A DNA stretch of 64,000 nucleotides from Pisolithus tinctorius. Taxonomy: Eukaryota; Basidiomycota; Agaricomycetes; Boletales; Pisolithaceae. The notes below the pieces were generated by a model that was given only the letters and a program-made list of their open reading frames with translations, was not told the DNA's origin and did no database searches. The stretch is taken from contig JANFAH010000037.1 of the NCBI GenBank assembly GCA_024663395.1, positions 434,001 through 498,000 of the forward strand, read 5' to 3'. The translations under genes and the position numbers were made by a program. The number at the start of each line of letters is the position of its first letter. The stretch's first letter is position 1. Below, piece by piece: positions 44,703-57,300 of the stretch.

Positions 44703-44869
44703 GCTTGGGGTGGATGAGGTTGGAGTTGTATAGCAGGCGAGCCACTTGCAGCTTGTTGGAAATTACGGCATGTCAGGACGCTTGCCTCAATATTTTACTG
44801 TGATCCAATCAATATGTTGTGACGCCATACATGCTATTGGTGTTGGGCCTGTCTTATGTTGCGACAGGG

Positions 44870-46340
44870 GTGGATCTTACTAGACAGACCTGTCCTTGTT
44901 TTATGGTGATATAAAAGATATTACTGAAGGGCCATCCATATGTTATGACCATATAAATAATACTGCTGAAGGGCCCATCATCCATGTGTTGTGACCTTGT
45001 AATTGATATTACTGATGGGCCCATCCTTATGTTGCGACAGGGGCATATCTTTCTAGATGGGCCCGTCCATGTGTTGTGACTGTGTAATTGATATTACTGA
45101 TGGGCCTATCTATGTGTTGTGACACTGTAAATGATATTACTGACAGGCCTGTTGTTATGTTGCAACAGGCATATGTGTTGCTATTGACAGGCCTGTCCAT
45201 GTGTTGTGACATTGAAAATGATATTACTGACAGGCCCATCCTTATGTTGTGACAGGGGCATATCTTACTAGACAGGCCCATCTATGTGTTGTGACATTGT
45301 AAATGATATTACTGATGGGCCTGTCTTTATGTTGTGACAGGCATACGTGTTGCTATTAGATGGGCCCGTCCATGTATTGTGACCATGTAATTGATATTAC
45401 TGACGGGCCCATCCTTATGTTGTGACAGGGGCATATCTTACTAGATGGGCCTGTCTATGTGCTGTGACACTGTAAATGATATTACTGATGGGCCCATCTT
45501 TATGTTGTGACAGGCATACATGTTGCTATTGACAGGCCCATCCATGTGCTGTGACTGTGTAATTGACCCTGCTGAAAGGCCCATCTTTATGTTGTGACAC
45601 GGGTGCATCTTACTAGACAGGCCCGTCCATGTGTTGTGACCCTGTAAATGATATATATTGAAGGGCCCGTCTTTATGTTGTGACAGGTACATCTTACTAT
45701 GGATGGGCCCACCCATGTGTTGTGATGGTATAAATGATATTATGGAAGGGCCCATCCATATGTTTTGATGCTATAAATGATATTACTGATGGGCCTGTCT
45801 TTATGTTGCAGCAGGGATGCATCTTACTAGACAGGCCTGTCTATGTGCTGTGATGCTGTCAATGATATTACTGACAGGCCCGTCCTTATGTTGCGACAGG
45901 CATACATCTTGCTATGGATGGGCCTGTCTATATGTTGTGACAGTGGTATATTATCCCAAAGATGGGCCCTTCCATATGCTGCCAACTCTGTAATCTATCA
46001 TAGAGGGGCCCCTCTTTATGTTGTGACCCTATAAAGCATATGATGGGCAGGCCCGTCCATATGTTGCGACCTTCTTCATGATACAATAGGTGGGCCCATC
46101 CATGTCTTACAGTAGCTCAGCATACTTACTTGGTCACGGGCCCATCTATATGTTGCAGCATCCTTACCCTCCACAGGCCCTCCCATATGTTGTGGAATTG
46201 CACTTACAGGCCCATACATATGTTGCTCTCACTATAGGCCCTCAGGCCTGTCCATGTGTCATGGCTAATCTATTTAGATGGGCCCATTGCAGGGTCTATA
46301 TAAGTGTTGGCATTTTGGCATGCAGGCTACCTATATGTTG
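44870..46340. repeat. Minisatellite, GGGCC(C/T)(A/G)TC...TATGTTGTGAC units
   Basis: About 20 degenerate units of 60-80 bp, each with GGGCCCRTCCATGTGTTGTG followed by AC and a segment like TGTAAATGATATTACTGA. Sub-variants alternate (units with GGGGCATATCTTACTAGA). The open frames across it are by-products of the repeat and are not annotated. Confidence 0.85.
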
Positions 46341-46362
46341 TGACTAAATGGACTACATGGGG

Positions 46363-47409
46363 TCAATTGGGTTGGGATGGGCATTGATGGGGCATGGCCA
46401 CACCATCAGGAGGAGGGTGAGAGGGGGTAGGGTGTTGATAAAGGGCGACATGGATGACAATGTTAGTGAAATTGATATGTTGGGGGAGTGGAATAGTGAA
46501 AGTTTGGTTAGCTTCATGTGCTCTAAGTGACACTTGGGCAACTGACCTTCGAGCGAGCTGTTTCTGGGTGGCGTCATTCACTTCGAAGGCTATGCTGTTC
46601 ATCAATGTATCGTTGATGATGGAGATGTCAAATACATGGCTGTTGTTTGCCTTCAGTTCATCATGCCACTGGCAGCAAACTTGGGAAGCGTAGTTTAGGA
46701 CAATGGCATTGCTGTTCATGGTGGAGTGCTGGGGGTGACTTTCAAGGTTCCAGAAAAACATGGCAAGGGCGTTGATGTGTTTTTCGGGCCAGGGAACCAT
46801 TCTTATGTGGTGTAGGAACAACACTCGGGCTTGTAGGAATTTGCCAAAAGTTAAGTTGTGATCCATGCATGCATTCTGCGATGCTTTGACCAATGCTACT
46901 GGCCTGAGAGTGAGTAGGTCATTGGTGCTGGAGATGCCAAAGGTGTCATCAGTGTTGGATCTTGCGTGCTTTGCTGCGTCATTGCAACCTTCAGGGGAGA
47001 AATACCAAAGTTCAACATAGTCACAAGAGGTGAGCTTGTTGGTGGCATATTGGGATGGCCTGTTGACTATGACACTGGGGGGTGGATGACTGATGGTGAA
47101 GTCAGCCATTTGGGGTTTCTTGCATTCTGCATTGTGACGTCCATCTTCTAGGCCCTCAGCTTCCTGTCTGGGTGCTGGGCCTGGGACCAGTTCAGGTCAG
47201 TTTTCCCTTTGTTGTGCTTCTTCACCTTCTGCTCAGTGTCAATCATTCCACTCGTTGACTCTGCATTGATGGTCATCGTCCCAGGCCATGTGGAGATGGG
47301 CTATAGCTTGTTCCAGGTTGAGGTTGAGTGTAGCCATCATGGCTTCTTGGATCTCACAAAAGGTGGCTGATTCGAAGTCCAGGTGCTGTTCAAGGTTTGG
47401 GTCAGCCAT
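46363..47409 (-). pseudogene. Repeat-associated hypothetical gene with three TGA stops
   Basis: ATG 47409; frame continuous to 46363 apart from three TGAs at about 47246-47190. The 3' portion from 47109 is open for 248 aa. Motifs: NLEQAIAHLHMAWD in the first part, then DYVELWYFSPEGCNDA, DDTFGISSTNDLLTLRPVALVKASQN, ALAMFFWNLESHP and QVCCQWHDELKA, then a Pro-rich tail. This matches my memory of a hypothetical family common beside transposons in agaricomycetes; no function is known to me. The three stops lie within about 60 bp in contexts where CGA would fit. Confidence 0.6.
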
Positions 47410-47815
47410 TTGGTGGAATCTGCAAGGGAAAGGATAGGAAAGGAGTGACTACGAGTTGGGCGTAAGGAATGTGGTGGGTGAGGCTGCGACAATGAGGAGC
47501 AGCGAGCGAGGTGGTGGCATGAACAGAGGAGAAAACATGCCGCTTACCTAACGCTAGTCCAAAGACTAAACTCTGTGTCTCGCTCGTGCCTTGCCGCATC
47601 GCAGAGTCATACACTACAAAACCTTTGATAACTACATGCATAGACCCACTAGTACATTGTGTTAGCATACCTGTAGGGGTGGAATGGAATTGTCTGGGAT
47701 CACTTTGTATGACACCCATGCATCACTGGAGGTGCCTGCCAACGCTAGCGTTGTCTTTCCCCACCTGGCAAACCTCCGAGGGAGTTAAATAAGCCCACAG
47801 ACAGCTGAACTTGGC
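47410..47815. other. No gene seen
   Basis: Sequence between the hypothetical gene and the foldback-like arm; probably the promoter side of the former. No repeats or coding frames stand out. Confidence 0.3.
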
Positions 47816-47939
47816 ATGTCAGACACATGATTCAGTCACTTGTAAGCCTAAAAGTGGGTCATCTGACATGTACATTTTGTCCTGAAACTGGGACTAACTG
47901 ACATCGGCCAGTGGTCCCTAGGGGTGGGTAGGCCGGACT

Positions 47940-48315
47940 GTGAAGGTGGGGTCAGCTGACCTGGCTGGAGGGGGGACCCACTGCCTGAAAGTGGGGTTGG
48001 CCTACCTGGCTGGAGGGTGGACCCACTGCCTGGAAGTGGGGTTGGCCTACCTGGCTGGAGGGGGGACCCACTGCCTGAAAGTGGGGTCGGCCTACCTGGC
48101 TGGAGGGGGGACCCACTGCCTGAAAGTGGGGTCGGCCGACCTGGCTGGAGGGGGGACCCACTGCCTGAAAGTGGGGTCGGCCGACCTGGCTGGAGGGGGG
48201 ACCCACTGCCTGAAAGTGGGGTCGGCCGACCTGGCTGGAGGATGGACCCACCTCCTGGAAGTGGGGTTGGCTGACATGATTGGAGGATGGACCCACCTCC
48301 TGGATGTGGGGTCTG
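47940..48315. repeat. 45-bp tandem array, left
   Basis: About eight units with period 45 (ACCCACTGCCTGAAAGTGGG at 48066, 48111, 48156 and so on). Because 45 is divisible by three and the unit lacks stops, all frames read as 15-residue repeats; these frames are not treated as genes. Confidence 0.9.
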
Positions 48316-48320
48316 ACATG

Positions 48321-48905
48321 ATTTTGTCATGACATCATTGTGGCTGTGTACCCCATGCCATCACTTTCCCACCATCAAAGCGGAGTTTGAATTTCTCATT
48401 GATGTGACTGTGTTTATTATGTACACAGCTGTATTCAGCCCAACAAATGGCCCCTGATGGTATTAATATCAATATGCTTACCTAATTAGATGTAGCGGAG
48501 TTTCAATCTGATTTTGTCATGACATCATTGTGGCTGGGTATGTACCCCTTACCATCACTATCCCACCTTCGAAGCAGAGTTTGAATTTCTCATTGATGTG
48601 GCTGTGTTTATTATGTACACAGCTGTATTCAGCCCAACAAATGGCCCTTGATGGTATTAATATCAGTATGCTTATGTAATCACTTGGGGCAGAGTTTCAA
48701 TCTAATTTTGTCATGACATCATTGTGGCTGTGTACCCCTCACCATCACTATCCCACCCTCAAAGCGGAGTTTGAATTTCTCATTGATGTGGCTGTGTTGA
48801 CATATGCACAGCTGTATTCAGCTTCACAAATGGCCCCTGATGGTATTATTATCAGTATGCTTATGTAATTAGTTGTGGCAGGGTTTCATTACAAATTTGA
48901 CATGA
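48321..48905. repeat. 190-bp tandem repeat
   Basis: Three copies of a 190-194-bp unit beginning ATTTTGTCATGACATCATTG (48321, 48511, 48705) plus the start of a fourth (about 48894). Each contains TTTGAATTTCTCATTGATGT and GCTGTATTCAGC. No coding potential. Confidence 0.85.
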
Positions 48906-49269
48906 CATCATTGTAGCTGTGTTTTCATTACCAATTAACTACTGGTCCGCTTTTGTGATTACATAAAAGTAATGTTGTGCTGTGCAGTGTGCCATTGGCA
49001 TGTCATGTGATGTCATGTGACATGCTTCACTGCACATGCTGCAACCAGTGGCTGATGACCAAACAGCAGCAAACAGAAAATTTTATAAAAGACACACTTT
49101 GACACACCGCTCTTCATCTTTCTCTCTCCCATGTTCCTCTTACCACTCCCTTGATGCTGGACTTCACCTATGTAGACTGCAGCTGCATGGGTTTAAGGTA
49201 TGTCTTGTAGTATCCTGTTGTTGTCCTGCAGCCCACTGTGTGCCTGGCCAGCACACTATGGGTGTGTAG

Positions 49270-49500
49270 GTTACTGATACTATCTTCCTGTGGGTTCTGG
49301 GGGTTTAGTCTGTGCCTGCTTTTGCAGGCCAGCTGGGGTTCTGGGGGGTTACATAGTCTGTACCTGCTAGTGCAGGCCAGCTTAAGACTTTTTCATTGTG
49401 GGACCTGGGGGCTTAGTCTGTGCCTGCTAATGCAGGCCAGCTTTGTGGGTTCTGGGGGATTTATAGTCTGTGCCTGCCAGTGCAGGCCAGCTTCTGACTG
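49270..49500. repeat. Tandem repeat, about 55-65-bp unit
   Basis: Four units containing AGTCTGTGCCTGCTAGTGCA followed by GGCCAGCT, with GGTTCTGGGGG between them. Confidence 0.8.
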
Positions 49501-49619
49501 ATATCTGTATTATCTTTGTACTAGTCTTTTAAATACCTTATTTTCTCTAGAGATCTCAGTGTCTTTCTGGGGAGGGGCCCCTCCAGGATGCCTGAGGTCT
49601 CAGTTCCACTTGGAACATT

Positions 49620-49770
49620 TGCTCTGTAACTTAGTCCTGTATTTTTCTTGGCTGTGTATTTGCTCAATCCTGTATTTTCTGGGCTGTGTATTTGGTTGGT
49701 CATTCCTGTATTTCCTTGGCTGTGTATTTGGTTGGTCAATCCTTGTAGTTGCTAGGCTGTGTAACATGAA
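49620..49770. repeat. Tandem repeat, about 35-bp unit
   Basis: Four degenerate copies of TCCTGTATTTTCTTGGCTGT followed by GTATTTGGTTGGTCAA. Confidence 0.75.
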
Positions 49771-49804
49771 TTGCCCCCATGCTGCTTGATTTTTTGAAGT
49801 TGTG

Positions 49805-49824
49805 TAACCCTAACCCTAACCCTA
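49805..49824. repeat. Interstitial telomere-like repeat (TAACCC)3
   Basis: Three perfect TAACCC units plus TA, the complement of the TTAGGG telomere repeat used by most filamentous fungi. Too short for a real chromosome end and flanked by unrelated sequence on both sides. Confidence 0.85.
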
Positions 49825-50578
49825 GCAAAGGACATGCACTGGGCAAAGTAGAAATCCCACCACCCTGGTGATTGAGTCAAAGGGTAAACCTGAGGGTCAG
49901 ATAAGTGTGAAATCTAAGGGATCCATACCACATGGGGTGGGGGTGAGGTTGTGTGTAAGTAGTAGGCAAATGGGTATGGCATAGGCCAAAGACTTGGGAC
50001 CCAAGACCAAGGTAATCAATCCATTGGTCTAAGCTCATGTCCAATCCATTGGGTCTAACCTTTACCATACTGGACCATACCTGTCAGTCTTTGGATTACT
50101 GGCACTTGGGATCTTTGTGTTGGCTGTGCATACCTACATTGTAGCCTGCATTGCTTGTTGGTAGTACAGACATATGTTGGTAACTCATGTGGTAGATACC
50201 TCAGTTTGAATATCAACTGTAATACCTCTATAGGTCTTCTTTATCAGCCTTCTGTCAGGACTTGTACAAGGACACTGCTACATAACATGTCAACTACAGA
50301 GCAGGTCCACTTTGTGTTCAGTACCATTTGATCAACTTCATAACATCTCAGCTGTAATGCCCCACCCTTGGTACTGCATTGGTACTTGTCAGTGAACATC
50401 AGCAGATCCCTAGAGCTTTATACCCCCCTTGGGTGAGAGGGTCAGTTCTAACCTGATAAGAGACTTTAAAAGAAAACAAGCAGATAGACAACTAAGTGCA
50501 GAATGTTAGATTAGGATCAAACATGAAGAATGGAGACATGGAAAGAGACTGTCAAGATTGGTTGCTCCTAGGGACAAA

Positions 50579-50601
50579 GGGGGGGGGGGGGGGGGGGGGG
50601 G
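50579..50601. repeat. Homopolymer G run (23 G)
   Basis: An uninterrupted run of 23 G. Length may be affected by sequencing or assembly. The 700 bp either side show no gene. Confidence 0.9.
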
Positions 50602-50829
50602 TCCACAACACTTAGTGATGAATGCTGATGTGGTACTGGCTACTGGGGGTCACAACCAAAAGGTGCCTAGTGGTGAAGGGAGACCTGCTGAAAGGCCAAA
50701 AAGCAAGTAATGTGGAGGGGGCTTACTCTGTACATTGCCATGCTATCTTGCAATGCCCTCATACAAGTTTTCACAGAAAGCTGAAGGTAACAAAATTGAA
50801 CCTCTTATTGGTGTGGGTATGTGCATCTC

Positions 50830-51725
50830 CCAGTGAGGTCAGCCAACTCCACTTGCAGGAGGTGGGTGCATCCTCCAAACAGGTTGGCTGACCCCACTTC
50901 CAGGCAGTGGGTCTACCCTCCAAACAGGTCAGCCTCCCCCACTTCCAGGAGGTGGGTGCATGCTCCAAACAGGTCAGCCTCCCCCACTTCCAGGCAGTGG
51001 GTCTACCCTCCAAACAGGTCAGCCTCCCCCACTTCCAGGAGGTGGGTGCATGCTCCAAACAGGTCAGCTGACCCCACTTCCAGGCAGTGGGTGCACCCTC
51101 CAAACAGGTTGGCCAAACCCACTTCCAGGAGGTGGGTCCACCCTCCAGCCAGGTTGGCCAACCCCACTTTCAGGCACTGGGTCCCCCCTCCAGCCAGGTT
51201 GGCCAACCCCACTTTCAGGCACTGGGTCCCCCCTCCAGCCAGGTTGGCCAACCCCACTTTCAGGCACTGGGTCCCCCCTCCAGCCAGGTTGGCCAACCCC
51301 ACTTTCAGGCACTGGGTCCCCCCTCCAGCCAGGTTGGCCAACCCCACTTTCAGGCACTGGGTCCCCCCTCCAGCCAGGTTGGCCAACCCCACTTTCAGGC
51401 ACTGGGTCCCCCCTCCAGCCAGGTCAGCCAACCCCACTTTCAGGCACTGGGTCCCCCCTCCAGCCAGGTCAGCCAACCCCACTTTCAGGCACTGGGTCCC
51501 CCCTCCAGCCAGGTCAGCCAACCCCACTTCCAGGCAGTGGGTCCACCCTCCAAACAGGTCGGCAGAACCCACTTCCAGGAGGTGGGTCCACCCTCCAAAC
51601 AGGTTGGCCGAACCCACTTCCAGGAGGTGGGTCCACCCTCCAAACAGGTTGGCTGACCCCACTTCCAGGCAGTGGGTCCACCCTCCAAACAGGTCAGCTG
51701 AATCCACTTCCAGGAGGTGGGTCCA
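50830..51725. repeat. 45-bp tandem array, right (first part)
   Basis: About 20 units of the 45-bp repeat in the orientation opposite to the left array. Two variants alternate, one with CTCCAAACAGGT and one with CTCCAGCCAGGT; the middle nine units are nearly identical, which suggests recent expansion. The array resumes at 63002 after E4. Confidence 0.9.
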
Positions 51726-51922
51726 TGTTAGGGGTTATACCCCAAACATAGTAGCTGCTTAGTATGGGCATGTGATACCTCGGTATCACATGCCTCCTTG
51801 TATATAAGTATTGCCTCGAAAATTTTAGAGAGAATCTTTTTTGTCTCTACGTCTTACTGTGCAAATACCATACGGTACACTTCGCACATGTGAGCTTGAG
51901 GCAATTCCACTACAACCTTACA
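51726..51922 (+). repeat. E4 5' LTR
   Basis: 197 bp. Contains a 28-bp palindrome (51767-51794: 13-bp arms GGCATGTGATACC / GGTATCACATGCC around TC) and TATATAAG at 51801-51808. The sequence just inside does not begin with TGG, so a standard primer site is not evident. Confidence 0.93.
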
Positions 51923-51953
51923 ATTTTTTGAAGTGCGTTAACGAGTATTCGCA

Positions 51954-54368
51954 ATGACACACACAACCCGCTCTTACGCAAGAACAACAGCGACTAAACC
52001 GCCCGACGGAGGGGGTGAACCCCCTCCAGACGAAAATAATCGTCAGAAGGAAAAAGGACCTCCCGAGGTCTGAAAGGATAAGAAAAAGAAACAAAAAGAG
52101 GATCCAACCTCAAGGATCATAGCACAGGGCGCTAATCAAGAAGCAGGCGCTATGCAGCCCGAAAACGAAGCGCCCATGCCCGGAGAGTTCCAAGCGTCAG
52201 TAACAATGGAAGAAAGTACCAAGAGAGGTACAAGGGAAGCGAGCCCGGCAGAGGTATTCGTCGAAGTGATGAGTCCATTGACTCCTCAACCATCTGAATT
52301 AGAGAACTCACGGGTGATGCAAAACCTGAACAATCCCCAGGATATTGAGAACCCCTTAAGTCGAGTGTACATTGAAGGCGAGATGCCTTCAATGAGAGAA
52401 CTCGACGAGGAAGTTCCTCTCGATCCTCGGGTAGCCTTAGCAGCTATGAATGAATTTCTGGAAAATATCCAGCAGCAATGGAGAGACTACAGGTATGGAC
52501 CCGAAAGCTTCCATAACCATGGGATAGACCCAGGCGAGCATCACGCCAATATGATAGAGCATATCAGACGAGTGCTCACGATTGAGAACCTCGAGGAACA
52601 AACTAGTAGGGCTAGCAGCCCAGACACTAGGACAGCAACAAAGAGGGAAGAGGTAACCACCCCTGCCCTACAGGACAGACCTGCCTCGAGAGAAATCCAT
52701 ACAAACGAACGAGAACACTGTTCAACACAGGGGTATTTAACCCCAGGAAGGCTACCAACAGGGCGAAGCATTAGTGCCCCGGTCGGAAGTAGAGGCAACA
52801 GGAGCGGCCTCGCTCCTAGTATGCCAAATCGACCGGCATATCTGTCCGGGCGAGACTCAGACATCATTCGCCATATGTATGGAACTAGAAGAGGAACAGC
52901 CATCCTCCATCAGATGGCATGAGACCGTGCTATTGCAGCAAGGAACGCAGTCGGAGGTGGACCTCCGGATGACGGAGGACCCCCTGACGGTGACAGAGAT
53001 AGTGACGGGGGGGATTGGAACCCCCCACGAAGGAGTGAAGAGCACGGATGTCCCTATCTGGGACGAGGGAATGGGCTGCCAAGGGACAGTCCCCCCAAAG
53101 GAAGGAATCATAGGGGAGGCCCACCGGGAGGTGGCTTCCCCGGAGGAGATCCAGGCTTCCCTGGAGGGGATCTCCCCTCCAATGACAAAGATGACGACGA
53201 TCATTATGGTCATGGAGGTCACGGGGGAGGCCCCGTAGGAGGTCAGAGAAATCAACCTAATTATTTAAGGGGATTCACCCCGGGAAATACAAGGTATATT
53301 GACTACATGCAACACAGGTATGCTCAGCGTATCTGGGAACAAGTGGGCCAGCCCACAGGACAATTGGGACCAGAGGTTAAAGCCATGGGTGTCCCAAAGC
53401 CAGGGAAATATAAAGGCCAGGATGACCTCGAGGAGTTTGACAACTGGCTAGGACAACTGCTCAAGTACTTCCGTACGTTCAAAGTGACAGGCCCAGACTG
53501 CGACACGGACAGGGTCCTGTACACCTACGCATACTTGGAGGGGCTGGCCTCCCAATGGTATGACCAGGAGGTCGAATCCCCTAACAGGCAGATTAGGGAC
53601 TGGTCCTTCGAGGACCTGATCTGTGGACTCTTCAAATGATTCGTCCACGAAGCATCCGCACAGAACGCGGCTGATCAATTCGACCGCACAAGATATGAAT
53701 ATGAGAAAGGGGCTCTTGCATTCTACAACGACCTAAAACGTCGCGCACACCGAATGGTGCAACCTCCAGATGATTATTCATTCCGGAGGAAGTTCTTGTG
53801 TGGATTACCGCATATGATAATCAAGAGTATATTTGAAGCTCGCGGAATTTCAGCTGAACACTCGACGATCGAGGAGATCCTCGAAGAAGTGCGCTGCATG
53901 GAAACGGCGCAAAAAGCGATAAATATGCATATGAGATCGAGCCACACCGGCCCTGGAGGGAAATCCTTCCAAGGACGAAGTGGTTCGCACTCACACGGGA
54001 GGAAGGGCGATCATAACTCTCCAACAACCGAGAACTTTAAGTACATAAAGAAAGGGGACACCCTTTATCGACGAAAGACGAATCCCCCCTCAAAGGGAAA
54101 TAAATTCATAAAGAGGGATGGCTCGGACCATCAATCTCGTCAGAAAGAGCAGAATCGCTCATATGACAGGGGGAAGCAACCCCAGAAGTTTCTAACAGGT
54201 ATCACCTGCTACAATTGTAACAGAGAAGGCCACATGGTGCTGAGTTGTCCCCTTCCTCGCAAGGATAAAGGCAAAGCCATGGCTATATGCAGTCAACGTC
54301 TGAGAGGATGCAGAGCACGAACATGCATGCGTAGAGGACAAAGTAGAGGAAGTGCCAGACAACCCTGA
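51954..54368 (+). pseudogene. gag: E4 gag (three TGAs)
   Basis: ATG 51954; one continuous frame to TGA 54366-54368 apart from TGAs at 52071-52073, 52920-52922 and 53637-53639, each followed by conserved-looking coding sequence. Order: basic/Pro-rich N-terminus, acidic region, Gly/Pro/Asp-rich disordered tract (52950-53240), gag core with KPGKYKGQDDLEEFDNWLGQ and LEGLASQWYDQE (53400-53560), and one CCHC zinc knuckle (CYNCNREGHMVLSC, near 54210). About 800 aa if read through. The protease frame overlaps the end in the +1 position (54304-54368). Confidence 0.88.
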
Positions 54369-57300
54369 TGACAATGAGGAGGTACAGGCGTATGAGGGAA
54401 CTACAGAGGTTGCCCCCGAAAATACAGAGTCGGTAGAACCTGACGAATTTATCGATACCCTCGAGACGTACTCGGAGGTAGATGAGGAAGATGAGCCAGT
54501 AGCGTATTTTGGCGCAATGAATCCCGAAGACGAACCTCTTGAGGAAGAGGTGGTCTATTGCGCGTCAATACGCGCAGAAGTTCAGGAAGGGCAGATGCCC
54601 TCCGAGGACGATGCCTCGATGCAAGAGGATGACCCTCTGATACGAGAAGACAGTCCGGGTAATGATGCCCCACGAACTGAAAATGGATCGACCGGATCTA
54701 TTCCTGACACGGTACAAGATACCGAGCGATGGGATTGGTCGGACCTATATGGAGCTGTACACGAGTTCGCATGTGACGAGTGTAGCCACCGAGTGGATCA
54801 CGTAGCTGAAGGGCTACTAAATGGTAATCTGTCTCTGGTCAGGGTTCTCGCAAATAACGAGAATCATGCACAATGGGAATACAAAAGGGGTAGGGAGAAT
54901 GGAAGGCATGCTCCAATGGAGACACCAAATATCAGTGCATGGCGCACTAGGATGGCCCTTCACCTACTAGCATATCGCCTCCGGTGTATGGAAGGACATC
55001 GAAGGGATGCCCTTCGAGAGATATCGATAGCACGCGAAGACGTGTGTCATGTGGCTCAACCCCAATTAACATTGGATGAGCCCTTGGGGAACACTATGAT
55101 CGATCTACAGTTGCAGAGCGTAATGACCCCTAATGTCCAAATATATCTGGACGCAGTGGTCATCGAAACACCATGGGGAATGGTGTGGATAAATAGAGAC
55201 GGGACGGTAGAGCACCTGACCTCCTCCCGAGAAGAGGACGATATAGTAAGAAGTGCATCGCTCAGAATAAATGAAGACGAGATGGATCTAGACCCTCGTC
55301 AAGCAGAATGACCTGAAATCACAGGTGGGACCTGGACTTGGTCACCAGTTTACAGAGCTACTCACTCCGAGCATTGCCCCGAATGCCAACAATGCAGGGA
55401 ACACATTGACGAGGCCGTAGCTGAGGAGAATACCTCGCTCACCATCGCACTGCAGTTCCCTGCGCAACTCGCATTCCGCGAGTACAATAGGGGCTGGGAA
55501 GATTGCGACCGCGCCCAAATGGAGGGGCACGGTATGAACATCGATCGCATTCGGTGTGCAATACGTATGATGGCTAATCGCATCAGGTCCCTCGAAGCAC
55601 AGTGGATACAAGCGTTGTGTGATATCCAATGCTTGTGCACAACTGCGCCAACCAGGAATGATATTCCTGGGGAGCTATATGATCAGCTCTGCGCAACTGA
55701 GCGTTGCATAAGTTGGCCTAACCCAAATAACAACGAAGTCAGGATATACCCCGACGATATGGTGGTGGAAACACCACACGGAGACATAATCATCGAGGAA
55801 CACTGCATCTGCGATAACCCACATATGGCTGCAATGGATTTGCAACCGATAGCAAAGCCGCTGACACACGCTTTTCAGTATGCAATGCATACTAAGCAGG
55901 AAGCGGGAACCCACCCGCAAATTACACCAGAATTGCGCATGTGCGTAACGGTAGATACCGTCATAAATGGCTGTAAAGCCTACACAATGATCGATACTGG
56001 AAGCACTGGAAACTTTGTGAGCCCAGCTTTCGCCAAGGTCACGAAGATGAAAGTGTTTCCGCTCAATCAGCAGCTTACACGGCAATTGGGCTGCATAGGT
56101 AGCCGATCGAAAATTACACATGGAGGACTCTCCATGATAAAGATGGGCCACCAACAGACTGACTGTTATTTCGATGTGGCTAATATCAATCGCTACGACT
56201 GTATCCTAGGAATCCCATTCCTTAGGCAGCACAAAGTAGTGCTCGACTTCACTGAAAAGTCGATGACGATCACAGGTGAAAAGGTCCTCATGCTCACAGA
56301 GCCTGAGGTTGCCAGAGAGGGGCGCTCACGCCCCCCTAAAGCCACCTCCTCCTCGAACAAATGACTAGCACACCCTGCGAGGCTGTCACAGCCTCGTGAG
56401 GGCTTGCCCAGGGGAGGGCGGTTAGAGTCGAAAAGCAAGCCTACACTCGCAGTAATAAAACCAATACAAAAAAGAACATTGGGGGACAAAGAAATACCTC
56501 ACCTAAGGGAGCGATGGTTCGAAAAGTTTAGACAAAGGTTCGAAGGTGTCGAACCGAAATTACCTCCTTTACAGGAGGTAAACCACAGGATTCCCCTGAT
56601 CGACGAGGATAAGCGGTACTCATACCACTTGCCTCGTTGCGCTGATGCGCTAAAGCAACAGTTGTCAGATAAAATCCGTCAGTACACAGACGCAGAATGG
56701 TGGGTGCTAAAAAGCGTCCCACAAGCCGCACCCATGCTGTGTATACCAAAGAAGAATGGCAAACTATGAACAGTCATTGACTGTCGTAAAAGAAATGAAA
56801 ATACAATAAGGGATGTAACTCCCTTCCCTGATCAGGACCAGATCAGGATGGATGTTGCAAGAGCAAAGTATCGCTCAAAGATCGACTTGTCGAATGCGTA
56901 CGAACAGGTATGCGTTGAGCCTGAAGACGTCTGGAAGACAGCCTTCTCAACGATTTATGGCACTTTTATAAGCCAAGTCATGCAGCAGGGGGATTGTAAC
57001 GCCCCTGCAACATTTCAACGCCTTATGACCGTGATCTTTAGAGATCACATAGGACGTTTTGTATACGTCTATCTTGATGATATATTCGTCTACAGCGATA
57101 CACTGGAGGAGCACGAGCAGCACCTCCAGATAGTGTTTGAAACACTATGTCGGGCCAACTTCTTCCTCAAAAGAGAGAAGTGCGACTTATATGCCGAGAA
57201 ACTCGACTGTCTTGGGCACATAATCGACGCCAAGGGCATGCATGCAGATAGAGACAAGATGTCTCGAATTAGGAACTGGAGAGTACCTAAGTCGCTCAAC

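Noticed and set aside
49805..49824. A chromosome end or fusion point
   Set aside because: Only three units, flanked on both sides by other repeats of the same foldback-like element; not long enough to claim a telomere fusion.
50821..51762. Long open frames (up to 313 aa) on both strands over the 45-bp arrays
   Set aside because: The unit length is a multiple of three and lacks stops, so all frames are open. There is no start context or non-repeat domain, and the same happens in the left array.
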